This document shows, one piece after another, positions 7,936-14,005 of a DNA stretch of 14,005 bases. The position numbers and the translations under genes were made by a program. Origin of the DNA: Aliicoccus persicus_A (lineage in GTDB: Bacteria; Bacillota; Bacilli; Staphylococcales; Salinicoccaceae); the NCBI GenBank assembly GCA_020741755.1, contig DYYI01000063.1, forward strand, positions 1 through 14,005. Direction: 5' to 3'. Below the pieces are notes generated by a model. The model ran no database searches. It was given only the letters and a program-made list of their open reading frames with translations, and was not told the origin of the DNA. Positions within the stretch are counted from its first letter, which is position 1. Each line of letters opens with the position of its first letter.

Positions 7936-9349
7936 TAGTAAAATTATACCGTTTCAGCCGGATGGTGCGTTTCACTTTAGGCAAGGTATGAAGAAAATTG
8001 AACAGAATAAAAAGACTGAAGCCCTTCAAAGCTTCGAAAAAGCGTTTGATTTAGAACCAGACAACCTATCTTACATGGCACAGTATGCATATCTTTTAGC
8101 AGAAAAAGGGCAGCTGGCATATGCAGAAAAGATTGTGATTGATCAATTCCTTCAGCATCAATATGATGCTGAATTTTATTTTATCTTTTCGCAGATGTAC
8201 ATGATAGTTGGTGATGCAAATAAATCATTCTTATTTGGCATGAAATATTCCGATAAATTCCCCGATGAAAATTATGATGAAGAACTCGAAAACGTATTCG
8301 AAATAGACGTGGATGAAACAGATGACATCATCGAAGAGGCTGATATTTTTATAACAAGTCATCTATTTCAGTTTTTATTTATGAACGCGCGCATTGATGA
8401 TGCGTTGGATGTGCTAAATGCAGCACCCATTCACCTTCAAGAAATTAAAGAGTTTCGTAATTTAAAAGCGATGGGTTTGCTTTTCATGAATCGTTTTGAA
8501 GAAGCGCATGTCATTTTAGAGCAACTTTTAGAAGAAGATAAAACCGATATGCACGCGCTCAGTCATATGACGCTCTTGTATTATCATACGGATGCAAGAG
8601 AAGAGTATGACAATGCATTGCAAAAACTAGAAGTTGTTCAACCGTTGAATGATGATGACCAATTTAAAATTGGTTTGGTGTTAAACTTCTTACGTAAACA
8701 TGAACGCTCCTATGAGTTGTTGTATCCACTTTATAAAAAAGGGCAGTTTATCTCGTTTCAGCTGCTTCATGCATTAAGTCATTCTGCATATGAACTTGGT
8801 CATATCGATGAATCAAGAAACTTTTGGGATAAGATGCAACAGTTTCATACAGTACCAGACTTGTACAGTCCTTGGGAAAAGGGGCGTGCTGCAAATGAAA
8901 TCAGTACGATTGAACAAGATTATTTCAATGACGATGATTTGTACATGCGATTGATTGGTATTTATCGTATGTCGAGAGTTAAACCTTTTGAAGCAATCTA
9001 TGGTCATCCTGTGTGGAACACCGTAGAAACACTCGGTGATTTGGAGAAAATCTATGTCTCATGGTTATACAAAGAAGTTCATTTCAAGCGACCGGAAGCG
9101 ATGCATCATGGTTTAAATATCATGTACGAAAATGGATATTCATCAGATGATGATCTATATGCATGGTTGATCGTTGTGACACTTCTTTATGATGCAAAGG
9201 TGGAAATAGATGATATTACACCGTATGTTGCAGCATGCATGTATAACATGTATGGAAATGTTTCTAAAAAATCATTGCAAGAAGATTTCCAAGTGTCTCG
9301 ATATAAATTCGAAAAGGCACTTACAGTTTTAAGCAAGTTATATGAGTAA
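7928..9349 (+). CDS. TPR-repeat protein of unknown function
   Basis: This is a 473-residue, acidic, largely helical protein without signal peptide or membrane segment. The first repeat is clear: FHFRQGMKKIEQNKK, then ALQSFEKAFDLEPDN (about residues 15-45), followed by a second helix pair (AQYAYLLAEKGQLAYAEKIV). Further degenerate tetratricopeptide-like helices appear around residues 150-330 (for example FEEAHVILEQLLEEDK and AYELGHIDESRNFWDKM). Such repeats normally bind proteins, but no partner is evident. The C-terminal third does not match a domain I recognise. ATG 7928 is preferred because AGGAG (7915-7919) lies 8 nt upstream; GTG 7925 is also possible. The start overlaps the end of the acyltransferase gene, showing translational coupling. 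Staphylococci have a relative beginning with a similar IIPF motif at this locus (from memory). Confidence 0.88.
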   Translation: MNNSKIIPFQPDGAFHFRQGMKKIEQNKKTEALQSFEKAFDLEPDNLSYMAQYAYLLAEKGQLAYAEKIVIDQFLQHQYDAEFYFIFSQMYMIVGDANKSFLFGMKYSDKFPDENYDEELENVFEIDVDETDDIIEEADIFITSHLFQFLFMNARIDDALDVLNAAPIHLQEIKEFRNLKAMGLLFMNRFEEAHVILEQLLEEDKTDMHALSHMTLLYYHTDAREEYDNALQKLEVVQPLNDDDQFKIGLVLNFLRKHERSYELLYPLYKKGQFISFQLLHALSHSAYELGHIDESRNFWDKMQQFHTVPDLYSPWEKGRAANEISTIEQDYFNDDDLYMRLIGIYRMSRVKPFEAIYGHPVWNTVETLGDLEKIYVSWLYKEVHFKRPEAMHHGLNIMYENGYSSDDDLYAWLIVVTLLYDAKVEIDDITPYVAACMYNMYGNVSKKSLQEDFQVSRYKFEKALTVLSKLYE

Positions 9350-9364
9350 TCGTAGCATTTATTA

Positions 9365-9370
9365 TATAAT
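9365..9370 (+). promoter_or_regulatory. Possible -10 box for trxB
   Basis: A perfect TATAAT stands 33 bp before the trxB start, in the 54-bp gap after the TPR gene. I cannot find a convincing -35 box 16-18 bp upstream, and the gap has no terminator, so trxB may also be read from the hprK promoter. Confidence 0.35.
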
Positions 9371-9391
9371 GGTGAAGGTAATTGGATGAGT

Positions 9392-9397
9392 AGGAGG
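9392..9397 (+). promoter_or_regulatory. Ribosome binding site of trxB
   Basis: AGGAGG lies 6 nt before ATG 9404. It lies downstream of an in-frame upstream ATG (9386), so translation from 9386 is unlikely. Confidence 0.85.
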
Positions 9398-9403
9398 ATT
9401 AGA

Positions 9404-10333
9404 ATGAGTTCAGAAAAAATTTATGACGTGGTTATTGTCGGTGCTGGACCGGCAGGAATGACAGCAGCGGTATATGCATCGCGTGCAAATTTATCAACGT
9501 TAATGCTTGAGCGCGGTATGCCTGGTGGTCAAGTAGCAAACACAGAAGAAGTAGAGAACTTTCCAGGTTTCGATTATATTACTGGCCCAGAACTATCAAA
9601 TAAAATGTTTGAACACGCTCAAAAATTTGGTGCGGAGTACAAGTACGGAGATATTAAAGATGTCGAACTTGATGGCGATATCAAAGTCATTAAAACATCG
9701 TCGGAAGATATACTCGCCCGCAGCTTAATCATTGCAACTGGAACTGAGCATAAGAAAATTGGTATCCCTGGTGAAGACTTGTTAAGCGGGCGTGGTGTGA
9801 GTTACTGTGCAGTTTGTGACGGTGCTTTCTTTAAAGAGAAACATTTGGTTGTTATCGGCGGTGGTGACTCTGCTGTTGAAGAAGGTATTTTCTTAACGAA
9901 ATTTGCATCAAAAGTAACAATCGTTCACAGACGTGACGAACTTCGTGCACAGAAAATTTTACAAGATCGCGCATTTAATAATGACAAAATTGAGTTTATT
10001 TGGAATACTGAAATTCAATCGATCAATGGCGACAATAAAGTATCAAGTGTCACACTCAAAAATAATGAGACAGATGAAGTATACGATTTCGATGCAGATG
10101 GTGTATTCATCTACATTGGTTTACAACCATTAACTGCACCATTCAAAAATCTTGATATTTTAACTGAGGATAATTATATCGAGTCAAATGAAGAGATGGA
10201 AACACCGATTAAAGGTATTTTTGCTGCTGGAGACGTAAGAGTAAAATCACTGCGTCAAATTGTAACAGCAACTGGTGATGGAAGTATTGCCGCGCAAAAT
10301 GCTGCTGAATATTTAGAGTCATTGAATGACTAA
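9404..10333 (+). CDS. trxB: Thioredoxin reductase (NADPH)
   Basis: This flavoenzyme reduces thioredoxin with electrons from NADPH and keeps the cytoplasmic thiol pool reduced. At 309 residues it has the normal length for the low-molecular-weight bacterial type. An N-terminal FAD-binding motif GAGPAGM (about residues 13-19) is followed by the redox-active CAVC disulfide (Cys about 135 and 138 in SYCAVCDGAFF). The NADPH-binding motif GGGDSAVEE (from about 152) and the C-terminal FAD motif FAAGDVR (about 273-279) complete the set, with the final RQIVTATGDG helix. The start is ATG 9404, giving MSSEKIYDVVIVGAG. A terminator lies 14 bp after the stop codon. The neighbouring genes match staphylococcal order. 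Confidence 0.98.
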   Translation: MSSEKIYDVVIVGAGPAGMTAAVYASRANLSTLMLERGMPGGQVANTEEVENFPGFDYITGPELSNKMFEHAQKFGAEYKYGDIKDVELDGDIKVIKTSSEDILARSLIIATGTEHKKIGIPGEDLLSGRGVSYCAVCDGAFFKEKHLVVIGGGDSAVEEGIFLTKFASKVTIVHRRDELRAQKILQDRAFNNDKIEFIWNTEIQSINGDNKVSSVTLKNNETDEVYDFDADGVFIYIGLQPLTAPFKNLDILTEDNYIESNEEMETPIKGIFAAGDVRVKSLRQIVTATGDGSIAAQNAAEYLESLND

Positions 10334-10346
10334 ATCAATAGAAATG

Positions 10347-10387
10347 ACGGGTATCACCATGTTTTTAATGGGGATGCTCGTATTTTT
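10347..10387 (+). terminator. Intrinsic terminator after trxB
   Basis: ACGGGTATCACCAT (10347-10360) pairs with ATGGGGATGCTCGT (10368-10381) in a 14-position stem with two G-U pairs and one A-G mismatch. The loop is 7 nt and the tail is ATTTTT. It separates trxB from the rapZ unit. Confidence 0.8.
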
Positions 10388-10412
10388 ATGAGTGGATGAA
10401 TTATTTTCTGAA

Positions 10413-10443
10413 TTACACTTTTTAAACAGAGTAATGATAGAAT
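10413..10443 (+). promoter_or_regulatory. Promoter of the rapZ-yvcK-whiA operon
   Basis: TGATAGAAT forms an extended -10 element (TAGAAT at 10438-10443 with TG one base upstream). TTACAC (10413-10418) is a weak -35 at 19 bp. The RNA would begin near 10450, leaving a leader of about 25 nt before TTG 10476. The call is from sequence only. Confidence 0.55.
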
Positions 10444-10462
10444 AGAATAACTACTATTAATT

Positions 10463-10470
10463 GGATGTGA
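10463..10470 (+). promoter_or_regulatory. Ribosome binding site that decides the rapZ start
   Basis: GGATGTGA matches GGAGGTGA at seven of eight positions and lies 5 nt before TTG 10476. No Shine-Dalgarno sequence precedes the upstream in-frame TTG 10461. Confidence 0.5.
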
Positions 10471-10475
10471 GTCAA

Positions 10476-11351
10476 TTGAAACAACTTGTAATTGTAACTG
10501 GTATGAGTGGCGCAGGAAAATCAGTGGTTATTGAAGCACTAGAAGATATCGATTTTTTTTGTATCGATAATTTGCCACCAACGCTATTTCCAAAGGTGAT
10601 CGACATGATGTATTCACCAGAATACGAAATGGAACACCTAGCTCTCGGCATCGATGTTCGTAGCAGAGACAGCTTTGGTCAACTCATCGAAGAGATAAAA
10701 AATATTCGGCAATATGACGATATAGATTTCAAATTGTTTTTTATCGATGCATCTGATGAAAAATTAGTTTCACGTTACAAAGAAACAAGACGCACACATC
10801 CATTACAAGCCAACTTGAGTTTATTAGAATCCGTTCGTGAAGAGAGAAAAAATACGGAAGAGTTGCGCGTGTGGGCATCTGAAATTATCGATACAACGAA
10901 TGTTCAGCCAAAAGTACTGCGCGAACGCATACGCTTGCATTTTATCAAGGAAGGTATTTCGAAGTTTCAGGTGAGCTTAAAAAGTTTCGGTTTTAAGCAC
11001 GGTATTCCAATTGATTCAGATATTATGTTTGATGTTCGATTTTTACCGAATCCACATTACATTGACGAGCTTCGACCATATACTGGTATGGATAAAGAAA
11101 TACAAGATTATGTATGGCAATGGGATGAATCAAAAGAATTCTACAATAAGTTGTATGATTTATTAACATTCTCCATGCCGCATTTTGTCAAAGAAGGGAA
11201 AAGTCAGCTGGTCATAAGTATCGGCTGTACCGGTGGTCAACATCGCTCGGTGACAATGGTTGAACGACTGGCGAAAGATCTTGAGGAGAGGTTCGACTAT
11301 AACTTACATGTGACACATCGCGATGCATCCATAGAAGGGAAGTTGCGATGA
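10476..11351 (+). CDS. rapZ: RapZ/YvcJ family nucleotide-binding protein
   Basis: This is the Firmicute YvcJ form of the RapZ family. In E. coli, RapZ is an RNA-binding adaptor controlling GlmS synthesis. B. subtilis YvcJ binds and hydrolyses nucleotides and affects competence. The protein is 291 residues: an N-terminal P-loop kinase-like domain with GMSGAGKS (residues 9-16), DNLPPTLFP, RYKETRRTHPL, then a C-terminal domain with SFGFKHGIPIDSD, DVRFLPNPHY, LRPYTGMDKE and the conserved GCTGGQHRSV. The start is one of TTG 10461, GTG 10467 and TTG 10476. I take 10476 from RBS position and the expected promoter start, giving MKQLVIVTG; the longer forms add five or three residues. A run of eight T (10553-10560) encodes part of DFFCID with the frame intact. 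The gene overlaps yvcK by 4 bp (ATGA). Confidence 0.96.
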   Translation: MKQLVIVTGMSGAGKSVVIEALEDIDFFCIDNLPPTLFPKVIDMMYSPEYEMEHLALGIDVRSRDSFGQLIEEIKNIRQYDDIDFKLFFIDASDEKLVSRYKETRRTHPLQANLSLLESVREERKNTEELRVWASEIIDTTNVQPKVLRERIRLHFIKEGISKFQVSLKSFGFKHGIPIDSDIMFDVRFLPNPHYIDELRPYTGMDKEIQDYVWQWDESKEFYNKLYDLLTFSMPHFVKEGKSQLVISIGCTGGQHRSVTMVERLAKDLEERFDYNLHVTHRDASIEGKLR

Positions 11352-12331
11352 AAAAAATTAAGGTAACGTTACTTGGTGGTGGTACAGGACTGAGCGTACT
11401 TGCACGTGGTTTGAAATCTTATCCAATAGATATCACTGCGATTGTCACGGTTGCGGATGACGGCGGATCAACTGGAAGAATTCGAGACAAAATCGACATG
11501 CCTGCACCTGGAGATATTCGCAACGTGATGAGTGCAATGAGTGATATCGAGCAGCAATTATCGCAGCTGTTCCGCTACCGATTTAAGCAAGATGAACTCG
11601 ATGGACACGCACTTGGCAACTTGATGCTTGCTGCGATGTATGATATGACTGGAGATTTTGCGTCGGCAGTGAGGGAACTCAGTAAGTTATTGAATATTAA
11701 AGGTGAGATTATACCTTCAACGAATACCGGACCACAACTTGTGGCACGAATGCAAGACGATTCATTTATTGTCGGTGAAAGTTACATTCCGAAAGTAAAT
11801 AAGAAGATAGAAGAAGTTTATCTGTCACCTAGAGATAGTCAAGCAACACCTGCTGCAATAGAAGCGATTAAAAAATCAGATTTAATCATATTTGGACCGG
11901 GTAGTTTATATACGAGTATTATTCCGAATATTTTACCTGTCGGCATGAAAGAAGCGATTCGAGATGCGACAGGTGTTAAAGTTTTTGTGTGTAATATTAT
12001 GACGCAGAGTGGAGAGACGAATGACTACACAGTGTGTGACCATATCGAAGCTATTGAAAAACATATTGGAAGTGCGACCATCGATGCAGTTGTTTTGAAT
12101 CACAAAGAAATTACGAAAGAAATCTCGCCATTCTATGAAGAACAAGGCGTGACGCCGGTTCAAGTCGATGAACATACGCTGTTTTCACGCAATATTGAGA
12201 TCATTACGCATGATGACTTATGTGAAATCAATGAAGAAGGTGCTGTGAGACACAACAATAAAGTGTTAGCAGAAGTGCTATATAACATCGCACTTGAAGT
12301 AACGTCAACTATTGAATATAAGAAAAAATAA
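11348..12331 (+). CDS. yvcK: YvcK/CofD-like UDP-sugar-binding protein
   Basis: YvcK (GlmR/MgfK) proteins share the CofD/2-phospho-L-lactate transferase fold. In Firmicutes they bind UDP-GlcNAc and help route carbon into envelope precursors and peptidoglycan, especially on gluconeogenic carbon. The protein is 327 residues. Visible motifs are LGGGTGLS (residues 9-16), ADDGGSTGRIR (36-46), PGDIRNVMSA (from 54), HALGNL, STNTGPQ, GPGSLYTSIIPN (about 183-194) and CNIMTQSGET. All key family blocks are present. The ATG overlaps the rapZ stop, and whiA starts 13 bp after the yvcK stop, so the three form one operon as in other Firmicutes. Confidence 0.96.
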   Translation: MKKIKVTLLGGGTGLSVLARGLKSYPIDITAIVTVADDGGSTGRIRDKIDMPAPGDIRNVMSAMSDIEQQLSQLFRYRFKQDELDGHALGNLMLAAMYDMTGDFASAVRELSKLLNIKGEIIPSTNTGPQLVARMQDDSFIVGESYIPKVNKKIEEVYLSPRDSQATPAAIEAIKKSDLIIFGPGSLYTSIIPNILPVGMKEAIRDATGVKVFVCNIMTQSGETNDYTVCDHIEAIEKHIGSATIDAVVLNHKEITKEISPFYEEQGVTPVQVDEHTLFSRNIEIITHDDLCEINEEGAVRHNNKVLAEVLYNIALEVTSTIEYKKK

Positions 12332-12344
12332 GGGTGTGATTGTC

Positions 12345-13289
12345 ATGTCATTTGCTTCAGAGATGAAGAATGAACTGACACGTGTAGAAGTAGATGACTG
12401 TTGTAAAAAAAGTGAATTGTCTGCACTGATTAAAATGAGTGGGGCGCTCAGCACTTTTGACGAACAGTGGGTCATTGAAATACAGACGGAAAATGCTGCC
12501 ATTGCACGAAGAATCTTTACTATTATTCGCAGCATCTACAAAGTAGAAATTGATTTACTCGTACGAAAAAAAATGAAATTAAAGAAAAATAATGTATATA
12601 TATGTCGTGTGAAAAAAGAAACACAGGCAATTTTGAAAGACTTGGAACTTTTAGAAGGTGACGAGATTTCTGTGGATATACCAGATCGAATTACAGAATC
12701 AGATTGTTGCGTGCGCAGTTACTTGCGCGGTGCGTTTTTGGCAGGCGGCTCAATGAACAATCCAGAGACGAGCACGTATCATTTAGAAATATCAACGATG
12801 CATGAAACACATGCGGAACAATTAACACGTTTGATGAACACATATGATTTAAATGCGAAGTATATCGAGCGGAAGCGGAACTTTATCGTGTATTTGAAAG
12901 AGGCAGAAAAAATTGCCGAGCTGTTGAGTCTGATCGGTGGTTATCAGGCACTGTTGAAATTCGAAGACACGCGTATTTTGCGAGACTTGCGCAATTCTGT
13001 GAATCGTTTGGTGAATTGTGAGACCGCGAACTTGAATAAGACAATCGGTGCAGCCGTTCGCCAAGTGGAGAACATCAACTATATTGATGAGATAATCGGT
13101 TTGGACGAGTTGCCAAACAAGTTACGTGAGATTGCAATATTGCGTGTCGAACACGACGGTGTTTCCTTGAAAGAACTCGGGGAAATGGTCAGCTCTGGCG
13201 CAATATCTAAGAGCGGAGTCAATCACCGCTTGAAAAAGCTCGATCAAATTGCCGATAAACTGCGCTCGGGCGAAGAAGTGAAGTTGTAG
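12345..13289 (+). CDS. whiA: WhiA, DNA-binding protein linked to cell division
   Basis: WhiA controls sporulation genes in Streptomyces. In B. subtilis it binds DNA and influences division and chromosome segregation without acting as a classical transcription factor. The protein is 314 residues. The N-terminal half is a LAGLIDADG homing-endonuclease-like fold (RKKMKLKKNNVYI, then SYLRGAFLAGGSMNNPETS from about residue 125, and LSLIGGYQALLKFED). The C-terminal part carries a helix-turn-helix (LKELGEMVSSGAISKSGVNH from about 275). Two Cys-Cys pairs (VDDCCKKSE near residue 17 and SDCCVRSY near 122) match B. subtilis WhiA as I recall it and are absent from S. aureus WhiA. ATG 12345, giving MSFASEMKNELTR, is exactly the family start, with AAGGGTGTGA 5 nt upstream. 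A longer in-frame start at 12312 would overlap yvcK and is not supported. Confidence 0.97.
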   Translation: MSFASEMKNELTRVEVDDCCKKSELSALIKMSGALSTFDEQWVIEIQTENAAIARRIFTIIRSIYKVEIDLLVRKKMKLKKNNVYICRVKKETQAILKDLELLEGDEISVDIPDRITESDCCVRSYLRGAFLAGGSMNNPETSTYHLEISTMHETHAEQLTRLMNTYDLNAKYIERKRNFIVYLKEAEKIAELLSLIGGYQALLKFEDTRILRDLRNSVNRLVNCETANLNKTIGAAVRQVENINYIDEIIGLDELPNKLREIAILRVEHDGVSLKELGEMVSSGAISKSGVNHRLKKLDQIADKLRSGEEVKL

Positions 13290-13311
13290 GTTGTTAAGTT
13301 GTGTAGTGGGG

Positions 13312-13334
13312 CAGGACTGCGGTCCTGTTTTTTT
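13312..13334 (+). terminator. Intrinsic terminator of the rapZ-yvcK-whiA operon
   Basis: CAGGAC (13312-13317) pairs perfectly with GTCCTG (13322-13327) around loop TGCG, followed by seven T (13328-13334). It lies 22 bp after the whiA stop codon. Confidence 0.92.
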
Positions 13335-13405
13335 GTTTTGGTATGGTTTTGTGCTGTTTGGGTTTTCGTAAAGTTGTGGGTGGTCAGCTTTACGCAAGGG
13401 AGGGG

Positions 13406-13733
13406 CTCTTTCGTAAACTTGAAGATCCACAGTTTTATGCAAAGTGCTCTCTCATAAACTTGAGGGCTCATAGCTTTATGCAAAGTGCTCTCTCATAAAC
13501 TTGAGGATCCACAGCTTTATGCAAAGCGCTCTCTCATAAACTTGAGAGCTCACAGCTTTACGCAAAGGACTCTCTCATAAACTTGAGGGCTTACAGCTTT
13601 ATGCAAAGCGCTCTCTCATAAACTTGAGGATCCACAGCTTTATGCAACGGGCTCTCTCATAAACTTGAGGGCTCACAGCTTTACGCAACGGGCTCTCTCA
13701 TAAACTTGAGGGCTCACAGCTTTACGCAATCGG
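13406..13733. repeat. Type A block of the 41-bp array (eight copies)
   Basis: These copies share CTCTCTCATAAACTTGAG in the left half and CAGCTTTAYGCAA in the right half. The first (13406) is the most diverged of the eight. The six centre bases vary between GGATCC (13505, 13628), GAGCTC (13546) and GGGCTC or close forms. The bases linking one copy to the next change gradually from AAAGTG to AACGGG and AATCGG. Confidence 0.93.
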
Positions 13734-13938
13734 CGTTCTCATAACTCTGTCATTTCACAGGGTTACGCAATCGGCGTTCTCATAACTCTGTCGATTCACA
13801 GGATTACGCAATCGGCGTTCTCATAACTCTGTCATTTCACAGGGTTATGCAATCGGCGTTCTCTTAACTCTGTCATTCCACAGGGTTACGCAATCGGCGT
13901 TCTCATAACTCTGTCATTCCACAGGGTTAGGCTAGCAG
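13734..13938. repeat. Type B block of the 41-bp array (five copies)
   Basis: These copies carry CATAACTCTGT opposite ACAGGGTTAYG, an 11-bp stem allowing one T-G pair and an A-C mismatch where Y is C, around a 6-base loop (CATTTC, CATTCC or CGATTC). The last copy (13898) keeps the type B hairpin but ends in type C linker (GGCTAGCAG). Confidence 0.93.
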
Positions 13939-14005
13939 CTCTACCTCGACTCTGTGGAATCACATAGGTAAGCTAGCGGCTCTACCTCGACTCTGTGGAT
14001 ACACA
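13939..14005. repeat. Type C block of the 41-bp array (one full and one partial copy)
   Basis: The full copy starts with CTCTACCTCGACTCTGTGG and has CTCTGTG opposite CACATAG (one mismatch) around GAAT. The linker contains the palindrome GCTAGC. The second copy is cut by the window end, so the block may continue. Confidence 0.88.

Larger units (their letters stand above)
13367..14005. repeat. Tandem array of 41-bp palindromic repeats (runs off window end)
   Basis: Fourteen complete copies start at 13406, 13447, 13488, 13529, 13570, 13611, 13652, 13693, 13734, 13775, 13816, 13857, 13898 and 13939. A partial fifteenth starts at 13980. Every interval is exactly 41 bp. A degenerate leading copy (core 13367-13394) is set off by 45 bp. 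Each copy is an imperfect inverted repeat about a centre 19.5 bases into the unit; for example, type A copies have CATAAA on one side and TTTATG on the other. No unique spacers separate the copies. No credible gene lies in the stretch: 41 is not a multiple of three, so any frame cycles, and the minus-strand open frames touching it are shadows running into whiA. I do not recognise this as a named repeat family. It could be a minisatellite, a multi-site protein-binding array, or hairpins in an RNA. Confidence 0.95.

Noticed and set aside
9386..9388. ATG at 9386 as the trxB start
   Set aside because: It lies before the AGGAGG sequence that serves ATG 9404 and would add six residues (MSRRIR) not expected in the family.
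9350..9403. Terminator between the TPR gene and trxB
   Set aside because: I find no inverted repeat with a T run in these 54 bases.
10553..10560. Run of eight T in rapZ as a possible programmed frameshift
   Set aside because: The reading frame continues correctly through DFFCIDNLPP, which is conserved, and no product is expected from the shifted frame. It may be a mutation-prone tract but nothing more is visible.
13122..13483. Overlapping minus-strand open frames of 79 and 106 codons covering the first array copies and the end of whiA
   Set aside because: They run antisense through whiA and the terminator, have no ribosome binding site I can see, and stop being open further into the array. 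With a 41-bp period the frame shifts each copy, so they are by-products of repeats with few stops.
13406..14005. CRISPR array
   Set aside because: The copies are directly contiguous, and the whole unit, including the part that would be spacer, is repeated. There are no unique spacers and no cas genes in the window.

Overview
The window is a chromosomal segment of a low-to-moderate-GC Firmicute. Its gene order (uvrB-uvrA-DUF4097 gene-hprK-lgt-acyltransferase-TPR gene-trxB-rapZ/yvcJ-yvcK-whiA) and its protein sequences point to the family Staphylococcaceae. UvrA, HprK, Lgt, RapZ and WhiA all resemble my recollection of the Staphylococcus proteins closely, but not closely enough for S. aureus itself. 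WhiA carries two Cys-Cys pairs that I recall from Bacillus WhiA and not from S. aureus. A non-Staphylococcus member of the family (Macrococcus, Jeotgalicoccus, Salinicoccus or similar) is my best guess. The genus is inference.

Bases 1-5587 hold a DNA-repair block. The last three quarters of uvrB runs straight into uvrA, and uvrA is followed at once by a cytoplasmic DUF4097 (YvlB-like) protein whose ribosome binding site overlaps the uvrA stop codon. A strong intrinsic terminator closes this block. Directly against it, a near-consensus sigma-A promoter starts the next operon: hprK (carbon catabolite control), lgt (lipoprotein maturation), a hexapeptide-repeat acyltransferase and a TPR-repeat protein. 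These four genes are separated by 3 bp or overlap. trxB (thioredoxin reductase) follows after 54 bp with a clear RBS, and a terminator lies behind it. A third unit, with an extended -10 promoter, carries rapZ(yvcJ)-yvcK-whiA, a conserved Firmicute trio linked to envelope metabolism and cell division, and ends at a textbook terminator (13312-13334). All genes lie on the + strand.

The non-routine part is the last 640 bases. Starting 32 bp after the whiA terminator is a non-coding tandem array with a strict 41-bp period: 14 full copies, a partial one at the window edge, and one degenerate leading copy 45 bp away. The copies fall into three sequence families (A, B, C). Each copy is an imperfect palindrome, and the dyad axis sits at the same place in all three families even though the sequences differ and some paired positions change together. 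The array runs off the window end, so its full length and downstream neighbour are unknown. In Staphylococcus, as I recall, clpP would be expected next. Apart from this array the window is well-known core genome.
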